This document shows positions 57,378 to 64,000 of a DNA stretch of 64,000 nt, piece after piece. The stretch spans positions 20,513 to 84,512 of the forward strand of contig JAETOJ010000010.1 of assembly GCA_021768085.1 (NCBI GenBank), given 5' to 3'. Source of the stretch: Bacillota bacterium (lineage in GTDB: Bacteria; Bacillota; Clostridia; Oscillospirales; Oscillospiraceae). Position 1 is the stretch's first letter. Each line of letters opens with the position of its first letter. The notes beneath the pieces were generated by a model that did no database searches, had not been told where the DNA came from, and saw nothing but the letters and a program-made list of their open reading frames with translations. Position numbers and translations under genes: made by a program.

Positions 57378-57398
57378 GCCCGTCCGGCGAGGACGCCT

Positions 57399-58424
57399 TT
57401 AAAATTGCTCCAGGAACCGAATGTCGTTCTCAAAAATCAGCCGCAGGTCGGCGATCTTGAACCGGCGCATGGCGGTGCGCTCCAGGCCCATGCCGAAGGC
57501 CCAGCCCGACCACTTGTCAGGGTCGATGCCCGCCATCTCCAGCACGTGGGGGTGGATCATCCCCGCGCCCAGCAGCTCAATCCAGCCCTCCCCCTTGCAG
57601 GTGGGGCAGCCCGCGCCGCCGCACTTGTGGCACTGCACGTCCATCTCGCAGGACGGCTCGGTGAAGGGGAAGTGGTGGGGGCGGAACCGGGTGACGGTGC
57701 CCGCGCCGAAGAGCTGCTCCGCCAGCAGGTTCAGGGTGCCCTTCAGATCCGCCATGGTGACGTTTTTGTCGATGACCATCCCCTCCACCTGGTGGAACAT
57801 GGGGGAGTGGGTGGCGTCCACCTCGTCCTTGCGGTACACCCGGCCGGGGGCGATGATGCGGATGGGCAGCTCCATGGTGTCCATGGCCCGCACCTGCATG
57901 GGGGAGGTCTGGGAGCGGAGCATCACCCGCTCGTCGGTGTCGAAGTAGAAGGTGTCCGACCAGTCCCGGGAGGGGTGGCCCTCCTCGGCGTTGAGGCGGT
58001 CGAAGTTCAGCTCAGCCAGCTCGATCTCCGGGCCGTCCAGCACGGTGAAGCCCATGCCGATGAAGATCTCCTTGATCTCCTCCAGGGCGGCGTTCATGGG
58101 GTGGCGGCGGCCCAGCCGGACGGGCCGGCCCGGGATGGTGACGTCCACCGTTTCCGCCTTCAGCTTCAGCTCCAGGGCGGCCTCCTCCAGCTTCTTGGCG
58201 GCGGTTTCCAGCGCGCCTTCCAGGCTGGCGCGCACCTCGTTGGCCAGCTGGCCCATGGCGGGGCGCTCCTCGGCGGACAGCTTGCCCATCTGCTTGAGCA
58301 CCGCCGTCAGCTCGCCCTTCTTGCCCAGGTATTTCACCCGCAGCTCATCCAGGGCGGCGGCGTCCTTCACGCTCTCCAGGGCGGAGAGCGCCTCGGCGCG
58401 GATTTTTGCTAACTGTTCTTTCAT
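57399..58424 (-). CDS. pheS: Phenylalanyl-tRNA synthetase alpha subunit
   Basis: A 341-residue class II catalytic subunit. The coiled N-terminus (1-90) precedes the core, with HPMNAALEEIKEIFIGMGF, motif 2 (SQTSPMQVRAM, FHQVEGMVID) and motif 3 (GWAFGMGLERTAMRRF). These bind phenylalanine, ATP and the tRNA acceptor. It follows the DUF2500 gene by 33 bp and shares the Phe T-box leader. Confidence 0.97.
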   Translation of the reverse strand: MKEQLAKIRAEALSALESVKDAAALDELRVKYLGKKGELTAVLKQMGKLSAEERPAMGQLANEVRASLEGALETAAKKLEEAALELKLKAETVDVTIPGRPVRLGRRHPMNAALEEIKEIFIGMGFTVLDGPEIELAELNFDRLNAEEGHPSRDWSDTFYFDTDERVMLRSQTSPMQVRAMDTMELPIRIIAPGRVYRKDEVDATHSPMFHQVEGMVIDKNVTMADLKGTLNLLAEQLFGAGTVTRFRPHHFPFTEPSCEMDVQCHKCGGAGCPTCKGEGWIELLGAGMIHPHVLEMAGIDPDKWSGWAFGMGLERTAMRRFKIADLRLIFENDIRFLEQF

Positions 58425-58457
58425 GGCATAGACTCCTTTGATATTGGTTGTCGTGTC

Positions 58458-58802
58458 TTATTGGTACTGAGGCTCAAAGCCAAGGTAACGGGTTCCCTGA
58501 AACGTCAAACGCCCCCGGTCACCCTCTGACAGCGCCTTATACTCCCTGCCGGAGACGGAAAACTTCAGCCGGTCGCCGCTTTCCACCTCAAAGGTGACTA
58601 CACAGTCGATGGTGGTGTGAAAACCGTGGGCGCCGGTGGGATCCCCAGCCATGGGCTGCTGGGTGGTGTGGGTGTGCCTGGATATCACAACGGCCTCCAC
58701 AGTGAGACGGGGGGAATTGTTGTTTTGCACCCACTGGCGGACGATAGAGACAACGGCAAGAAGGAAAATCACAAGCACCGCCAGGCTGAAAAATCCGGGC
58801 AT
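58458..58802 (-). CDS. DUF2500-like small membrane protein
   Basis: A 114-residue protein with one N-terminal membrane helix (FFSLAVLVIFLLAVVSIV) followed by a beta-rich domain (TVEAVVISRHTHTT, TIDCVVTFEVESGDRLKFSVSG) that fits the DUF2500 family. It is the first gene after the Phe T-box, so it is co-expressed with pheST, which is not an obvious functional link. AGGAGGTCG precedes the ATG, which lies within 25 bp of the T-box terminator. Confidence 0.75.
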   Translation of the reverse strand: MPGFFSLAVLVIFLLAVVSIVRQWVQNNNSPRLTVEAVVISRHTHTTQQPMAGDPTGAHGFHTTIDCVVTFEVESGDRLKFSVSGREYKALSEGDRGRLTFQGTRYLGFEPQYQ

Positions 58803-58825
58803 AAATACGCGACCTCCTGTCTGAA

Positions 58826-59055
58826 AAACAAAAGCCCTCCGCCCCCAAAGCTGGGACGAAAGGCAACCCTTCCGCGGTACCACCCGCATTCGCGCTTTTC
58901 AGCACGCACTCAAGGCCCCGTAACGGCGGGCAAACCGTCCCCCTCTCAGGGGCCGCTCCCGGGCGAACAAGCGGCACGCACCGGGGCGGCTCTCAGCCGG
59001 TGACCGCCCCTCTCTTGGACTGCGCAAGCCCGCTATTTTCCCGTTCCTCGCATTT
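58826..59055 (-). ncRNA. T-box riboswitch, phenylalanine-specific
   Basis: On the minus strand, stem I has CCAAGAGAGGGGCGG, and the specifier TTC (Phe) is at 58965-58967 within CTTGTTCGCCCGGGAGC. The T-box is GGGTGGTACCGCGG (about 58874-58887). The terminator pairs GCCTTTCGTCCC with GGGGCGGAGGGC, 12 bp, before TTTTGTTTTT. It controls DUF2500-pheS-pheT. Confidence 0.95.
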
Positions 59056-59065
59056 TGCTTTTTCT

Positions 59066-59094
59066 TTTATATCATATTAACGGTTGAAATGCAA
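59066..59094 (-). promoter_or_regulatory. Promoter of the Phe T-box operon
   Basis: TTGCAT (59089-59094) and TATAAA (59066-59071), 17 bp apart on the minus strand. Its -35 overlaps the -35 of the rightward nnrD promoter. Confidence 0.75.
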
Positions 59095-59112
59095 GGGGGA
59101 AAACCGTATAAT
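59084..59112 (+). promoter_or_regulatory. Promoter of nnrD
   Basis: TTGAAA (59084-59089), 17 bp, TATAAT (59107-59112). It shares 6 bp of -35 region with the divergent T-box promoter. Confidence 0.8.
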
Positions 59113-59138
59113 AGCAGAAAACGGGAGGAGGGGACTGT

Positions 59139-60014
59139 ATGAGCGAGCTGCCCAACCGCGCCGCCCGGACGGCGGATCCGGGGGACTTTCCCCTCCCCCG
59201 CCGTCCCCGGGACAGCCACAAGGGGGACTACGGCAGGCTGTTTATCCTGGCCGGGAGCCGGGGCTATACCGGGGCCGCGGCGCTGTGTGCCCGGGCGGCG
59301 GTGCGCTCCGGGGCGGGGCTGGTGACGCTGGCCGTGCCGGAGGACGTGTACCCCGTCCTGGCCGCCAAGTGCTGCGACGAGGTGATGGTGTGGCCCATGC
59401 GGTCGGACAACAGAGCCGTGCTGGACAAGGCCAAGGGCGCCACCGCCGCCGTCATCGGCCCCGGCCTGGGGCAGGGGGAGCGGGCGGAACGGCTTGCTCT
59501 GGCCCTGATGCGGGAGCTGATGTGCCCCATTATCCTGGACGCGGACGGTCTAAATATCATTTCCAGACATATAGATGTGTTGGACGAGCGGGCGGGGGAT
59601 ACCGTCCTCACCCCCCACGACGGGGAGTTCGCGCGGCTGTCCGGCTGCACCCTGCCCATCACCGAGCGGCTGGGGGCGGCGCGAGGATTTGCTCAGGCCC
59701 ACCGCTGCACCCTGGTGCTGAAAGGGCACCGTACTATCACTGCCTACCCCAATGGGGACTGCGTGGTCAACCCCACCGGTAACCCCGGCATGGCCACGGG
59801 GGGCAGCGGGGACGTGCTGGCGGGCCTGCTGGGCGCTCTGATGGCCCAGGGACGGTACGGCCTGCCAGTACACGGGGCGGTGTGGCTCCACGGCAGGGCG
59901 GGGGATCTGGCCGCGGCGGACAAGGGGGAGTACGGCATGACCCCCTCCGACCTGATCGAGCAAATACCATACGCAATCAAAGAGTTGACAAACAACGAGG
60001 AGGAATCTAAATAG
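59139..60014 (+). CDS. nnrD: ADP-dependent NAD(P)H-hydrate dehydratase
   Basis: A 291-residue enzyme that repairs hydrated NAD(P)H using ADP. It is the C-terminal half of the YjeF family. DSHKGDYGRLFILAGSRGYTGAA (landmark), AAVIGPGLGQ, ILDADGLNII, LTPHDGEFARL, and GNPGMATGGSGDVLAGLLG are its signatures. The epimerase half (NnrE) is not fused or adjacent. A promoter and GGAGGAGGGG lie upstream. The stop overlaps the GTG of the lipoprotein gene by 1 bp. Confidence 0.95.
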   Translation: MSELPNRAARTADPGDFPLPRRPRDSHKGDYGRLFILAGSRGYTGAAALCARAAVRSGAGLVTLAVPEDVYPVLAAKCCDEVMVWPMRSDNRAVLDKAKGATAAVIGPGLGQGERAERLALALMRELMCPIILDADGLNIISRHIDVLDERAGDTVLTPHDGEFARLSGCTLPITERLGAARGFAQAHRCTLVLKGHRTITAYPNGDCVVNPTGNPGMATGGSGDVLAGLLGALMAQGRYGLPVHGAVWLHGRAGDLAAADKGEYGMTPSDLIEQIPYAIKELTNNEEESK

Positions 60015-60640
60015 TGCGCAGGATTTTGTCTTGTGTACTGATGATGACCCTGCTGCTGTGCGCCTGCAAGGCGGGAGGCGGAGAGACCCCGGAGGAGGCG
60101 GCGCTGAACCTCCGGGACGCCTACCTGGCGGCGGCGGGTTGGAGCGGCGAGGCGGATATCACCGCGGCAGTGGGGGACAAGGTATTTGACTTTACCCTCA
60201 GCGTCCAGTGGCGGCGGGAGGGGGAGACGGTGCTCACCATCACCGCCCCGGAGCTGCTGGCGGGCATCACGGCCCGGATTGCAAAGGGGGAGACGGTGCT
60301 GGAATATGACGGGGCGGGGCTGTCCCTGGGCCTGCTGGACGGCAAGGGGCTCACCGCCGTGTCCGCCGTGCCCTGGCTGATGGAGCAGATCGACAAGGGC
60401 TACATGGCCAAGTGCGCCTGGGTCGGGGAGGGGGGCGGACAGTTGGCCGTCACCTTCCGGGATCCGGAGGCCAAGCCCGGGGAGGGCACGGAATATCTGC
60501 TGGCTTTCGATCGAGAGAGCCAGGCCCTGCTGTCGGCGGAGGTGAGCGTGGACGGGACGTCGGTGCTGACGGCCGCGTTCCGCAATTTTACAATGGAGTT
60601 GAACTCAAATGACACGGGAGACGGCGAGAACCTGGGCTGA
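60014..60640 (+). CDS. Lipoprotein of unknown function
   Basis: A 208-residue exported protein. MRRILSCVLMMTLLLCAC is a lipoprotein signal, with Cys18 as the lipid anchor. The mature part is beta-rich, with repeated strand pairs like those of LolA/outer-membrane lipoprotein-sorting folds (FTLSVQWRREGETVLTI, EYLLAFDRESQALLS). It begins with GTG and lies in an operon nnrD-lipoprotein-alr. It might act in the envelope near the peptidoglycan pathway, but that is only inferred from alr. Confidence 0.75.
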   Translation: MRRILSCVLMMTLLLCACKAGGGETPEEAALNLRDAYLAAAGWSGEADITAAVGDKVFDFTLSVQWRREGETVLTITAPELLAGITARIAKGETVLEYDGAGLSLGLLDGKGLTAVSAVPWLMEQIDKGYMAKCAWVGEGGGQLAVTFRDPEAKPGEGTEYLLAFDRESQALLSAEVSVDGTSVLTAAFRNFTMELNSNDTGDGENLG

Positions 60641-61742
60641 GATCAGCCTGGGCAATCTGGAGCATAACTACTGGGCGCTGCGGGGCTGCGCTCCGGACAG
60701 CAAATTCCTGGGAACGGTGAAGGCCAACGCCTACGGCCACGGGGCCATCCCGGTGGCCCGGTATCTGACGGAGGAGCTGGGCGTGGATTACCTGGCGGTG
60801 GCCTGCCTGGAGGAGGCGGCCCAGCTGCGGCAGGCGGGGATCATGGCCCCTGTCCTGATCCTGGGCTATACCCAGCAGTCGCTGGCGGCAGAGGTGGTGG
60901 CGCTGGACGTGACCCAGACGGTGTTTACGCCGGATCTGGCCCGCGCCCTGTCCGAGGCGGCGGGGGCCGCCGGGAAGCGGGCGAAAATCCATCTAAAGGT
61001 GGACACCGGCATGAGCCGCTTAGGAGTGCTGGATCACGACCCGACGCAGGCGGCGGCGGAGATCGCCGGACTGTGCGCCCTGCCTCACCTAAAGCCGGAG
61101 GGGATTTTCACCCACTTTGCCAACGCTGACGGAGACGAGGCGTACACCATGCTCCAGTTCACCCGGTTTTTGGATGTGCTGAAGGAACTGGAAGAAAAAT
61201 ACGGCCGCACCTTTGAAATCCGCCATTGCGCTGCCAGCGCGGCTGTGTTAAACTATCCTTGTACCCATATGGACATGGTGCGCCCGGGCATCGCTCTGTA
61301 CGGGCACTATCCGGCTCCCTCCTGCGAGGGACTGGACGGGCCGGGGCTGAAGCCGGTGATGACGCTTTACAGCCGGGTGGCGGCGGTGCGAGACTTCCCG
61401 GCGGGCACCCCGGTGAGCTACGGCTGCACCGCATCGTTTGGCGGGGACGGCGGACGGACGGCGGTGCTGCCCATCGGGTACGCCGACGGGTTGCACCGGA
61501 CGCTGTCCAACCAGGGCTCCGTCTGGCTGGATGGCCAGCCCCGGCCTATCATGGGCCGGATCTGCATGGATCTGTGTATGATTGGGTTAGAGGAGGCCGC
61601 AAATGTCCACCCCGGAGACGTGGCGGAGATCTTCGGAGAGCACCTGCCGGTGGAGCGACAGGCAGAGCTGGCGGGCACCATCTCCTATGAGCTGCTGACC
61701 GCTGTGGCCCCTCGTGTGCCAAGAATCTACCAGGACGCATAG
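60609..61742 (+). CDS. alr: Alanine racemase
   Basis: A 377-residue PLP enzyme that makes D-alanine for peptidoglycan. AVKANAYGHG-like GTVKANAYGHGAIPV holds the PLP Lys, HLKVDTGMSRLG and the catalytic Tyr in VSYGCTASFGGD are clear, and MGRICMDLCMI is a family marker. It overlaps the lipoprotein frame by 32 bp, and GGAG lies about 10 bp before the ATG. mazF follows after 152 bp. Confidence 0.95.
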   Translation: MTRETARTWAEISLGNLEHNYWALRGCAPDSKFLGTVKANAYGHGAIPVARYLTEELGVDYLAVACLEEAAQLRQAGIMAPVLILGYTQQSLAAEVVALDVTQTVFTPDLARALSEAAGAAGKRAKIHLKVDTGMSRLGVLDHDPTQAAAEIAGLCALPHLKPEGIFTHFANADGDEAYTMLQFTRFLDVLKELEEKYGRTFEIRHCAASAAVLNYPCTHMDMVRPGIALYGHYPAPSCEGLDGPGLKPVMTLYSRVAAVRDFPAGTPVSYGCTASFGGDGGRTAVLPIGYADGLHRTLSNQGSVWLDGQPRPIMGRICMDLCMIGLEEAANVHPGDVAEIFGEHLPVERQAELAGTISYELLTAVAPRVPRIYQDA

Positions 61743-61894
61743 GATAGTCAGGGAGCCCGCCGGAGCGCCGGCGGCGAGCCGCGGCGGTTTTTCCCTGCCA
61801 GGACGGTATAAAAGCCGCCGCCCCGTGGGAGAATGATAGTACCCGGTCTACATAGCTGTAGCCGGGCACTATATCCGGCGGAGTGTGAGATCCT
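61743..61894. other. Gap between alr and mazF, no antitoxin gene
   Basis: In Bacillus the MazE-like antitoxin gene sits here. No open frame with antitoxin features is present on either strand. The gap has a hairpin (AGTACCCGG with CCGGGCACT, about 61829-61871). Confidence 0.6.
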
Positions 61895-62260
61895 GTGGAC
61901 AACAGCGTCAAACGCGGCGACATTTTTTATGCGGATTTGAGCCCGGTGGTGGGCAGCGAGCAGGGCGGTGTCCGCCCGGTGCTCATCGTCCAGAACGACA
62001 CCGGCAACAAGCACAGCCCTACGGTCATTGCCGCGGCGATTACCTCTCAGACGGGCAAGGCCCGCCTGCCCACCCACATCACCCTGGCCTCCCACAGCTG
62101 CGGCCTGCCCAAGGATTCCGTGGTTCTGCTGGAGCAGATCCGCACCTTGGACAAGAAGCGGCTCCGGGAGCACATGGGGAAGGTGGACGATCAAGTGATG
62201 CGGCGTGTAGATAACGCCATCGCCGTCAGCTTCGGGCTCAGTCCGGAGCGATTGGTCTGA
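61895..62260 (+). CDS. mazF: MazF/PemK-family endoribonuclease toxin
   Basis: A 121-residue mRNA interferase. [32 protein letters not shown], and [13 protein letters not shown] are family marks shared with Bacillus NdoA (EndoA). It starts with GTG and has a weak ribosome site. The alr-mazF order matches Bacillus (alr-ndoAI-ndoA) but the antitoxin gene is missing, so either the antitoxin is elsewhere or the toxin is tamed. The conserved Arg and Ser/Thr of the active site seem retained. Confidence 0.93.
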   Translation: MDNSVKRGDIFYADLSPVVGSEQGGVRPVLIVQNDTGNKHSPTVIAAAITSQTGKARLPTHITLASHSCGLPKDSVVLLEQIRTLDKKRLREHMGKVDDQVMRRVDNAIAVSFGLSPERLV

Positions 62261-62297
62261 ATTTAAAAAGCAAGCTCCTCCCTGCCCCCAAATGGGG

Positions 62298-62348
62298 CCC
62301 CGCAAAGCCGCCCTTTGGCTTTGTGGGGAGAGGAGGGGCAACGGAGCG
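62298..62348. repeat. 51-bp hairpin repeat, copy B
   Basis: 48 of 51 bases match 46463-46513. The stem CCCCGCAAAGCC/GGCTTTGTGGGG is intact. It ends 62 bp before the next start codon. Confidence 0.85.
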
Positions 62349-62410
62349 TATGGAGCGTAGTTTACCCCGACGATGGGGCGGGCACAGAACATTTGTGAGG
62401 TGCGATACAT

Positions 62411-62911
62411 ATGAAAAAGTGGAAAATCGCCGCGGCCGCGGCTTGCGTCTGCTTCCTGCTCACCGTGGCCTATGCCGCCAACGCTGGTGGGGCCGACGAC
62501 CCGCTGGTGACGTTGAGCTACCTGAACACCACCTTCCGCGCGCAGGTGCAGACTATGGTGGATCAGACGGTGGACAAGCGCAAAGCCGAGTTGGAGGACG
62601 CCCTGGCCAAGGTACTGGAGCAGAGTGGAACTGGAACGGCAGGCGGAAACGTGTTTTCCGTCGTCACCCTGAGTCAGGGGCAGACCCTGGTGGGCGACGT
62701 GGGGTGTGAGGTGATGCTGCGCATCGGCTCCGCGGTGTGCGGCTCTACGGACAGCGTGGGCCTCATTGACACCACTACCGGAGGGAACCTGGCCAGCGGT
62801 GGGGCGTTGGCCACCAACCACTTATATATGGTGACTATCAGCCCCCGGACGGTGACTGCTACCTCGGGGACGGTGAAGGTGCTGGCCCGAGGGCCCTACA
62901 CGGTTCGGTGA
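62411..62911 (+). CDS. Secreted protein of unknown function
   Basis: A 166-residue exported protein. The signal peptide (residues 1-25, with AAAAACVCFLLTVAYAANA) is followed by a short coiled segment (LNTTFRAQVQTMVDQTVDKR, about 40-60) and a beta-rich part that begins FSVVTLSQGQTLVGDVGCEV. The latter resembles domains that bind surfaces or dock to other wall proteins. TGAGGTGC precedes the ATG. I do not recognise the family. It may be transcribed with mazF, but the repeat and a possible promoter lie between. Confidence 0.75.
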   Translation: MKKWKIAAAAACVCFLLTVAYAANAGGADDPLVTLSYLNTTFRAQVQTMVDQTVDKRKAELEDALAKVLEQSGTGTAGGNVFSVVTLSQGQTLVGDVGCEVMLRIGSAVCGSTDSVGLIDTTTGGNLASGGALATNHLYMVTISPRTVTATSGTVKVLARGPYTVR

Positions 62912-62930
62912 ATTTCGCTATTATGCACAG

Positions 62931-62951
62931 CCCTGCCGGAATTGGGCAGGG
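62931..62951 (+). terminator. Weak terminator after the secreted protein gene
   Basis: CCCTGCC pairs with GGGCAGGG; the following sequence has few Ts. Confidence 0.5.
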
Positions 62952-63015
62952 TTGCGTCATAAATATTTAACAATTTTTTCGCAAAAAATCCATGGTTTTT
63001 CCTGGGGAGCTGTGG

Positions 63016-63180
63016 TACACTGTGTTTGTCAGGAAAAGCGAGCCTGACGATCCAGACCTCCCCTGCTCTCATTTAACCGGGGCTGCTCCGGCCACAGGCC
63101 GGAGCCCCCCGGACAAAACGCTCCGAAGCCTATGGCTCCGTTTTTAGCGCCCCGCGGGTGTTCCGCGGGGCGCTTGTTTG
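63016..63180 (+). ncRNA. Candidate structured non-coding RNA, unknown class
   Basis: A TACACT (-10-like) at 63016-63021 precedes about 150 nt without a gene. It can fold into GTCAGG/CCTGAC (63028-63048), a strong GC-rich hairpin at about 63079-63108 (GGCC-ACA-GGCC tip), AAAACG/CGTTTT (63115-63144), and a terminator GCGCCCCGCGG/CCGCGGGGCGC (63147-63173). I could not match it to 6S, SRP, tmRNA or a named riboswitch. Confidence 0.5.
63147..63180 (+). terminator. Terminator of the candidate RNA
   Basis: A perfect 11-bp stem (63147-63157 with 63163-63173) followed by TTGTTT. Confidence 0.85.
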
Positions 63181-63324
63181 GCAAAACACAACCACCAGCT
63201 CTGCTGGAGGAAAAGAAAAGCCTATGGCTATGGACAAAATAAAAGCTCCTTGATAGTGTGTGTAAGGTTTGCCGAGCAACACAACAGGATCAAGGAAGGT
63301 CTTTTGAACGGAGAAAGACATAAG

Positions 63325-63815
63325 TAGTTTAGAGCATACAAGGTGGAGATGTCAATACCATGTTGTGTTTGGGCTGAAGTATCGGAGGATGGAAATATAT
63401 AGTAAATCAAGAAAGACGTAGGGTTTATATTGCGGAGACTGTGTGAGCAAAAAGGAGTTGGGAGCATAGAAGCGGAAGCGTGTGCAGATCATATCCATAT
63501 GCTGCTGAGCATCCTGCCGAAGTATAGTGTATCGCAGATCATAGGGTATTTGAAGAGAAAGAGCAGCCTGATGATATTTGACCGGCACGCAAACCTGAAA
63601 TGCAAGTACGGGAACAGGAATTTTGGGGCATGAGGGTATTATGTGGATACTGTAGGGAGGAACAAGAAGGCAATCGTATATACGCAACCAGCTGAAAGAG
63701 GACGAATTAGCAGATCAGATGACGATAAAAGAGTACTATGACCCGTTTACAAGGGAGAAGTACCCGCGGCGAGGAGGAAACGGAACGAGCCCGTTTACGG
63801 GTGGTAAGAAATCAT
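63325..63815 (+). pseudogene. Decayed IS200/IS605-type transposase (TnpA)
   Basis: Pieces of one Y1 transposase are scattered over three frames. YHVVFGLKYRRMEIY lies near 63356, and the long fragment from 63430 to 63633 reads CADHIHMLLSILPKYSVSQ and MIFDRHANLKCKYGNRNF. EGYYVDTVG lies near 63635, and TIKEYYDPF near 63728. HxH is present as HIH. Stops and frameshifts break it, so it is inactive. The flanks (63181-64000) have weak hairpins such as CCCCTTTAAGGG near 63834 that may be the IS end. Confidence 0.88.
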
Positions 63816-64000
63816 AAGGCAAAGCCAAGAAGCCCCTTTAAGGGTTGCCTGAAAAGAAATGCGGTCGGCAAATCATTTAAGGAGCTGCTGTCAGCGCCAG
63901 TGATAAAATGTAAGAAAACGCCGAGGAAAAAATGTAATTATGTGGCGGAGAGGAGGGAAAAAAGATAGACTCCCCATAGGGCAGAAAAAGTGCCCGGAAA

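Noticed and set aside
60014..60640. Assigning the lipoprotein to LolA
   Set aside because: The fold is only similar in outline and Firmicutes lack the Lol pathway.
63016..63180. 6S RNA, SRP RNA or tmRNA
   Set aside because: There is no long closing stem with a central bubble (6S), no GGAA-type SRP loop, and no tRNA-like ends (tmRNA).
1..64000. tRNA or rRNA genes and CRISPR arrays
   Set aside because: I saw no cloverleaf with a GTTCGA-type T-loop, no rRNA sequence and no array of regularly spaced direct repeats. TTCGATC at about 21004-21010 belongs to the T-box leader.

Overview
The window comes from a GC-rich (about 65%), spore-forming Clostridia chromosome, most likely an Oscillospiraceae (Ruminococcaceae) gut bacterium of the Flavonifractor/Intestinimonas/Oscillibacter kind. 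This is inferred from Spo0A, the dipicolinate synthase genes dpaAB, two T-box leaders with Firmicutes architecture, a type I pullulanase and many short palindromic repeats. No rRNA or tRNA gene is visible, so the genus is not fixed.

Layout. 1-2.9 kb is the right end of an integrative mobilizable element: relaxase C-terminus, MobC, two tiny genes and a large serine recombinase. It abuts an orphan AgrC-like histidine kinase. 4.7-7.6 kb is a leftward operon of split transketolase plus galM. 7.8-14.3 kb runs rightward: DUF1538 membrane protein, tandem PII-like protein, Nudix hydrolase, then decarboxylase, darA, holB and ricT. 14.4-17.5 kb holds an ECF sigma factor coupled to a membrane-anchored serpin, and an AraC regulator. 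17.5-21.2 kb is ileS with its Ile T-box, separated by a divergent HTH/small-protein cassette. A second such cassette lies at 24.1-24.7 kb. In between are ptb, prmA and a regulator. 24.7-31.8 kb has thiI, comF, secG, recJ and the (p)ppGpp synthetase. 31.8-35.3 kb is a three-gene cluster (D-aspartate-ligase-like ATP-grasp, Asp/Glu racemase, MurE-like ligase) that suggests a modified peptidoglycan. 35.3-46.3 kb contains pulA, spo0A, ahcY, an AT-rich GIY-YIG islet, pncB, rubrerythrin, dpaAB and corA. 46.6-51.5 kb has a LytTR/DUF3021 pair, two small membrane proteins, tsaD with two acetyltransferase genes, and a nucleoside phosphorylase. 51.5-59.1 kb has polA and the T-box-controlled DUF2500-pheS-pheT-DUF3788 operon. 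59.1-62.9 kb has nnrD, a lipoprotein, alr, a mazF without its antitoxin, and a secreted protein. The window ends with a possible structured RNA and a decayed IS200/IS605 transposase.

Most genes are housekeeping. The points that deserve attention are the sigma/serpin pair, the cassette lodged between a T-box and ileS, the DUF1538/PII pair, the D-Asp cluster, and several repeat and palindrome families. Functions are assigned by reading motifs; no database search was possible. Coordinates follow the supplied numbering.
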